Assembly: GCA_012517935.1 (NCBI GenBank)
Contig: JAAYUA010000004.1
Span: forward strand, 1 to 64,000
Direction: 5' to 3'
Source: Acetobacter sp.
GTDB lineage: Bacteria; Pseudomonadota; Alphaproteobacteria; Acetobacterales; Acetobacteraceae
Length of the DNA stretch: 64,000 bases
The notes under the pieces were generated by a model. It was not told where the DNA came from. It did not search any database and saw nothing but the letters and a program-made list of their open reading frames with translations. The position numbers were made by a program, and so were the translations under genes. Below are positions 59,069 to 64,000 of the stretch, piece after piece. Within the stretch, counting starts at the first letter, position 1; every line of letters starts with the position of its first letter.

Positions 59069-60409
59069 TTACTCTGACGTTATCGCGCCATTTTCCCATA
59101 CTGGAAGCTGAGGCAATGTATCGTAGTTGCTCACAACTTCCACGATCGTGCTGGTCAGAAAACTCAATTCTTCTGCTGAAATGGTGAATGCTGGCGTCAG
59201 ATAAATGATGTTCCGGAAGGGACGTATCCACGCGCCTTTTTCTGCAAAGCAGGAACGCAGGATTGCCGGATCGGCGATTTTTTCCATTTCTACCACGCCG
59301 ACGGCACCCATCACGCGAACGTCCTTGACGCCAGCCATTGTGCGGCATGGCCCCAATTCCTTTGAGAGTTGCGCCGAGATGTATGCAACCTGCTGAAGGC
59401 GGGGTTCCTGTTCGAAAAGATCAAGTGATGCACAGGCTGTTGCACAGGCCAGAGGATTTGCCATGAAGGTTGGTCCGTGCATGAGGGCATGTTCAGGATT
59501 GTCTGAGAGAAAAGCTTCAAACACATGCCGCCGGGCAACGGTAGCGGACAGAGCCATTGTGCCGCCGGTCAGGGCTTTGGAAAGGCAGATGATATCTGGA
59601 ACAATCCCGGCCTGCTCACAGGCAAACATCGTTCCTGTTCTTCCAAAACCTGTGAAAATTTCATCAAGAATGAAGAGAATATCGTGGCGGTCGCAGGCTT
59701 CCCTCAGGCGGGCCAGAACACGGGGATCATGAAACAGCATGCCGCCTGCGCCCTGAATCAGGGGTTCGGTGATGACGGCGGCAATTTCATCGGAATGTTT
59801 TTCAAGGAATGCTTCGAATGACGCTGTTGTCGCGTCATCTGTGGGAAGATCGAGAATGAACTGTTCGGGCATGATCCCGGTGAAGAGATGATGCATGCCT
59901 TCTTCAGGATCACAGATGGCCATCGTCGCAAGAGTGTCGCCATGATAACCGCCGCGAAAACTGACGATTTTTCGTCCCGGTTTTCCCAGATTGATGCGAT
60001 ATTGCATTGCCATTTTCAGCGCGACTTCGACGGAAACTGATCCGGAATCCGTGAAAAAAACACGCTCAAGATCGCCGGGCAGCATGTTGCTCAGCCGTTG
60101 CGCCAGAGTCAGCGCGGGTTCATGCACCATGCCGCCAAACATCACGTGCGGCATCCGCGCCAGTTGCTGCTCGGCTGCCTGTCTGATGTGGGGATGATTA
60201 TAACCGTGGCAGGCCGTCCACCAGGCGGCAACGCCATCGACCAGTTCCCGGCCATCGGTCAGTGTGATTCTGCTGCCTTCCGTGCGAAGGGCAGCCAGAG
60301 GCGGGGGGGCGGTTTTCATCTGGCTGTAAGGCAGCCAGATATGAGGCAGTCCTGCACCATACCAGTCAGGATAAGGGCTGTCGCTGATAGCGGGACGGGG
60401 CAGGGACAT
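59069..60409 (-). CDS. bioA: Adenosylmethionine-8-amino-7-oxononanoate aminotransferase
   Basis: HIWLPYSQMKTAPPPL, GVAAWWTACHGYNHPHI, SFRGGYHGDTLATMAICDPEEGMH, ILFILDEIFTGFGRTGTMFACEQAGIVPDIICLSKALTGG. Start at MSLPRP. Confidence 0.95.
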   Translation of the reverse strand: MSLPRPAISDSPYPDWYGAGLPHIWLPYSQMKTAPPPLAALRTEGSRITLTDGRELVDGVAAWWTACHGYNHPHIRQAAEQQLARMPHVMFGGMVHEPALTLAQRLSNMLPGDLERVFFTDSGSVSVEVALKMAMQYRINLGKPGRKIVSFRGGYHGDTLATMAICDPEEGMHHLFTGIMPEQFILDLPTDDATTASFEAFLEKHSDEIAAVITEPLIQGAGGMLFHDPRVLARLREACDRHDILFILDEIFTGFGRTGTMFACEQAGIVPDIICLSKALTGGTMALSATVARRHVFEAFLSDNPEHALMHGPTFMANPLACATACASLDLFEQEPRLQQVAYISAQLSKELGPCRTMAGVKDVRVMGAVGVVEMEKIADPAILRSCFAEKGAWIRPFRNIIYLTPAFTISAEELSFLTSTIVEVVSNYDTLPQLPVWENGAITSE

Positions 60410-60592
60410 GATCTGGCTCCGGTATGCCATTGACGGGGGAAGGCGTGGTTCAGGGTTCTTCTGGCATAGCGTTCCCTTCCGTGATCGCAAAGCCCGATCC
60501 GGGTTTGGAGCGGGTCATCAATGCCAGCGGCATGCCCTGTTTTGCATGCTGGCGATTGACCGGACAGAAGGGGTGCGGCACGAAACCGTGCC

Positions 60593-61783
60593 ATGACGCA
60601 GTTTGATACCCTTTTTGAGCAAGCTCTTTCCGCACTGGCGCGTGAGGATCGTCGCCGCAGGTTGCGTACGGTTGATGGTGAGGGGCCCGCACAGTTCCGG
60701 CGAAGTGATGGCAGTCTGCTGACAGATTTTTCGTCCAACGATTATCTGGGGCTGTCACGTCATCCCTTGCTGGCGGAACGTTCTGCTGAATGGGGTAGCA
60801 AGGCGGGGACAGGCTCCGGATCATCGCGTCTGGTGACGGGAACACGATCGCTGCATGAACGTGTCGAGGCCAAGATTGCGGCTTTGAAGGGGAAGGAGGC
60901 GGCCTTGCTGTTTGCCAGCGGATGGCAGGCAAATGCGTCCATCATTCCGGCACTCGCGCGTCTTTCAACCGAGCAGATGGGGGCACCCGCGCTCGTTTTC
61001 AGCGATCGCCTGAATCATGCCAGCCTGCATCATGGATGCGCGGCGGCGGGGCTGTCCCAGATCAGATTCCGTCATAATGATCTGACTCATCTTGAAACGC
61101 TTCTGGAGGCCAGAGCCGGGCAGCCGGGATTGCGTCTGATTATAACGGAAAGCGTCTTCAGTATGGATGGAGATTGTGCCGATATTCCGGCTCTTGCCGC
61201 GCTGGCGCAGCGGCATAATGCTTTTCTGTGCGTGGATGAAGCGCATGCCACGGGTGTTCTTGGACCGGACGGGGCGGGGCTGGCTGCCGGTATTGAGGGT
61301 GTCAGTCTGGTCATGGGTACATTCAGCAAGGCATTGGGCGGCATGGGCGCGTATGTCGCCGGATCACAGGCACTTTGTAACTGGCTGCTGAATGCGGCGT
61401 CGGGTTTTATCTATTCCACCGCATTGCCACCAACTGTGCTTGGGGCCGCCGATGCTGCGTTGGATCTTTTACCGGAGATGGAAGAGCAGCGGAGGCTCCT
61501 TGCGCGCCGGGGAAACTGGTTGCGTGAACGACTGAAAGAACAGGGATGGGCTGAAAGCGGTTCGATGACCCAGATTGTGCCGGTGATGGCGGGAGAGGCC
61601 TCCCGCGCGCTGGAAATGGCCGCAACTCTGGAACAGGAAAGGATGCTGGTTGTGGCAATCCGTCCTCCGACCGTTCCGAAGGGAGCCAGCCGTCTGAGGA
61701 TCGCCCTGAATGCTGTTCAGACTGAAGAGGAGCTGGAACGTCTGGTGCAGGTTCTGGGATGCTGTGCTGGTGGGGTGCTCTGA
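60593..61783 (+). CDS. bioF: 8-amino-7-oxononanoate synthase
   Basis: LTDFSSNDYLGLSRHPLLAE, GSGSSRLVTGTRSLHERVEAKIAALKGKEAALLFASGWQAN, LCVDEAHATGVLGPDGAGL, MGTFSKALGGMGAYVAGS. Confidence 0.95.
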   Translation: MTQFDTLFEQALSALAREDRRRRLRTVDGEGPAQFRRSDGSLLTDFSSNDYLGLSRHPLLAERSAEWGSKAGTGSGSSRLVTGTRSLHERVEAKIAALKGKEAALLFASGWQANASIIPALARLSTEQMGAPALVFSDRLNHASLHHGCAAAGLSQIRFRHNDLTHLETLLEARAGQPGLRLIITESVFSMDGDCADIPALAALAQRHNAFLCVDEAHATGVLGPDGAGLAAGIEGVSLVMGTFSKALGGMGAYVAGSQALCNWLLNAASGFIYSTALPPTVLGAADAALDLLPEMEEQRRLLARRGNWLRERLKEQGWAESGSMTQIVPVMAGEASRALEMAATLEQERMLVVAIRPPTVPKGASRLRIALNAVQTEEELERLVQVLGCCAGGVL

Positions 61784-62466
61784 TGCGTCCGGTTGTTCTG
61801 GTGCATGGATGGGGCTTTGACGCATCGGTCTGGAATGATGTTCAGTCTGCTCTACAATTTGCAAAGATCGAAACGATTGATTTCGGATTTTGCGGCAATC
61901 CTCAGTCGCCGCATACATTCAGGGATGTGTCGGATGTTTCCTTCTTGCATGAAGAACGTCCCATTGTTGCGGTCGGACATTCTCTTGGTCTGCTCTGGTT
62001 GTTGCGACAGGATTCTCTTCCCGAAGGCAGTGTTCTTGTCGGAATCAATGGTTTTTCGCGTTTTTCACGTGCTGCCGGGTTTGAAGCTGGTGTCGCTCCG
62101 AGAGTTCTTGAACGCATGAAAGTGGGACTGAAAAGCGATGCACGGCGGGTTTTGAGGACATTTCGTGAAACCTGTGGTTCCAAAGAAGATGTTCCGGACA
62201 ATGTGGATTTTGAAAAGCTTGCATATGGTCTGGATATTCTTAAGGAAGGGGATAGTCGGGCGCGTGTTGCGCAGCTTGGCGAATGTGGGGTGAATCTGCA
62301 CATTCTGGCGAGTATGGATGATCCCATAGCAACGCCGGATATGACACGGGCCTGCTTTCCCGAAGGCTCTATTCAGTGGATATCCGGAGGGGGGCACATG
62401 CTGCCTCTGACCCATGCAGCTTTGTGTGCTGCAACGATCAGACACGCACTGGAGGAAAATAAATGA
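61783..62466 (+). CDS. Alpha/beta hydrolase, candidate pimeloyl-ACP methyl ester esterase (BioH-like role)
   Basis: VVLVHGWGFDASVWNDV, nucleophile elbow GHSLG, Asp in ASMDDPIATPDM, His in GGGHMLPLTH; sits between bioF and bioC-bioD with overlapping stop/start codons. Confidence 0.8.
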   Translation: MRPVVLVHGWGFDASVWNDVQSALQFAKIETIDFGFCGNPQSPHTFRDVSDVSFLHEERPIVAVGHSLGLLWLLRQDSLPEGSVLVGINGFSRFSRAAGFEAGVAPRVLERMKVGLKSDARRVLRTFRETCGSKEDVPDNVDFEKLAYGLDILKEGDSRARVAQLGECGVNLHILASMDDPIATPDMTRACFPEGSIQWISGGGHMLPLTHAALCAATIRHALEENK

Positions 62467-63884
62467 CCGTTGTTTCATCCAGGCAGGTTATTCAGCGTTT
62501 CGATCGGGCGGCGGGATATGATCAGGCCGCATCGGTTCAGCGTGTTACTGCGCGCCATCTGGCCTTGGAAATTCGGAAAAATTGTGAGGTCGTTGGTCTG
62601 AAGCCCGAAAGAATTCTTGAATTCGGGTGTGGAACAGGGCTGCTGACTCAGCACCTTCTTGAATTCTGGCCTGAAGCCCGGATCGTGGCCACCGATGCCG
62701 CGCCCGGAATGCTGGAACGCGCGAGAGAACGTTGTGGTGATGCTGCCCATTTCGCCTTGCTGGATATCGAGGCTCCGACTTTTTCCCCGGAGATTGATGG
62801 ACCATTCGATCTGATCTGCGGAAGTCTGGTGCTGCAATGGATTACTGCACGACGCGATGTTCTTGCATGTCTTTCATCCAGACTGGCACCGGGTGGTTTT
62901 CTGGCCGTGACGACCTTGTGTGAGGACACGTTTGCGGAATGGCGTTTGGCCTGTCAGCAGGAAAACGCACCAGTCTCCCTGCATGATTATCCATCACTCA
63001 AGAATCTGGAACGTGAAATTCCAGCAGGAATGTCAGGGAAATGGGTTGAGAATGTTCTGGTCGAAGCGGGTTCCGGACTTCATTTCCTGCGACGCCTGAA
63101 AGAAACAGGAGCAGCCGAGCCCAGGTCGGGAAGTCGGCCGCTTCACCCGGGCGTGCTGAGGCGTGTTCTCGGGCGTTTTGATGGAATGGGGGGCGATATA
63201 AGCTGGCATATCGGAATGGCGGTTCTGCGCCGTGCGTCACGTGCGGGCGTATTTGTTACGGGAACGGATACGGGCGTTGGCAAGACGTTTGTTTCGGCCT
63301 GTTTGGTGCGTGCGTGGGAAGGGCTTTACTGGAAGCCGTTTCAGACAGGGTTGTCTGAAGAAGAGGGTGATACATCATCAGTGCGCTATCTGTCGGAGAT
63401 GTCCGATGAACGTATTTTTGAATCATTTGCCAGATTTCAGGCACCGCTTTCTCCTGAGGATGCGGCCGCTGCAGAGAATGCAACAGTTGAATTGCAGGAT
63501 CTGAAACTGCCTCTGGCTGAACCGCAGACGCCGCTTGTTGTGGAGGGCGCCGGAGGCGTTCTGGTTCCTTTGAACGGTCAGACAATGATTGTTGATGTCA
63601 TGGCGGATCTGGGTTTGCCAGCAGTGCTGGTTGCCCGCAGTGGTCTGGGCACGATCAATCACACATTACTCAGTCTGGAGGCCTTGCGGGCGCGTGGCGT
63701 GTCTGTGGCTGGAGTGGTGTTGAATGGTCCCCTCAATGCGGGCAATCGTGATGCCATTGAACGTCATGGGAACGTGCGCGTTCTGGCAGAGATCGAGCCT
63801 TGTCAGGAGGTCACACCGGAGTCTGTGGCCCGAGAGGCATTGAAACTTCCCTCATGGGCTGAACTCTGTGCCGCGCAGATGTGA
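62463..63884 (+). CDS. Fused malonyl-ACP O-methyltransferase (BioC) - dethiobiotin synthetase (BioD)
   Basis: N-terminal half VIQRFDRAAGYDQAASVQR...ILEFGCGTGLLTQHLL...DLICGSLVLQW (BioC); C-terminal half GVFVTGTDTGVGKTFVSACL...YWKPFQTG...VVEGAGGVLVPL (BioD); one uninterrupted 473-aa ORF. Confidence 0.92.
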   Translation: MTVVSSRQVIQRFDRAAGYDQAASVQRVTARHLALEIRKNCEVVGLKPERILEFGCGTGLLTQHLLEFWPEARIVATDAAPGMLERARERCGDAAHFALLDIEAPTFSPEIDGPFDLICGSLVLQWITARRDVLACLSSRLAPGGFLAVTTLCEDTFAEWRLACQQENAPVSLHDYPSLKNLEREIPAGMSGKWVENVLVEAGSGLHFLRRLKETGAAEPRSGSRPLHPGVLRRVLGRFDGMGGDISWHIGMAVLRRASRAGVFVTGTDTGVGKTFVSACLVRAWEGLYWKPFQTGLSEEEGDTSSVRYLSEMSDERIFESFARFQAPLSPEDAAAAENATVELQDLKLPLAEPQTPLVVEGAGGVLVPLNGQTMIVDVMADLGLPAVLVARSGLGTINHTLLSLEALRARGVSVAGVVLNGPLNAGNRDAIERHGNVRVLAEIEPCQEVTPESVAREALKLPSWAELCAAQM

Positions 63885-64000
63885 AGTGACGTGATGACGC
63901 GCTTGACGGCAAAATATCCTCAGGCGGTTTTTCGCCATCAGATATGTCATGTCAGTAGGCGGGAGGTCGGTTGATGAGCCGTTTGCCAGAAAATATGCGG

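Overview
The window is a gene-dense, mostly housekeeping chromosomal segment. Gene content and order, including a fused Tal-Pgi in a pentose-phosphate operon, suggest an acetic acid bacterium (Acetobacteraceae, Alphaproteobacteria); that assignment is inference. Main blocks, left to right: a truncated, frame-disrupted IS5-type transposase remnant beside tRNA-Gln(CUG); two Ppx/GppA phosphatases and rlmE; an orphan family-5 solute-binding protein; a NagD-like HAD, pyrD and dinB; a twin-arginine (Tat) signal HisC-like aminotransferase and an Ivy-like lysozyme inhibitor; a TrxR-like ferredoxin-NADP reductase; a stand-alone WGR mini-protein; lpxC; ruvCAB-ybgC-tolQRAB-pal; hemB; bpt; bioB; ftsEX-like genes and a DUF218 protein; tRNA-Asp(GUC); an MIP channel with altered NPA motifs; an alginate-export-type porin; rmuC; a glycogen-debranching-type enzyme; hisC; an ankyrin-repeat protein; the tkt / tal-pgi / gnd / two HADs / pgl / rpiA / gntK operon; mscS and a cation:proton antiporter; an L,D-transpeptidase; an OmpR-type regulator; xthA; a dipeptidase; uvrC-pgsA-lipoprotein-moaDE; and bioA / bioF / alpha-beta hydrolase / a BioC-BioD fusion. 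I see no CRISPR array, prophage or recognisable defence island. The best leads are perfect alphaproteobacterial LexA boxes (GTTC-N7-GTTC) upstream of dinB and of ruvCAB, the latter heading a run into tol-pal; the BioC-BioD fusion; tandem HADs inside the pentose-phosphate operon; the Tat-signal aminotransferase; and the atypical aquaporin. No database search was possible, so product names rest on motif and family recognition.
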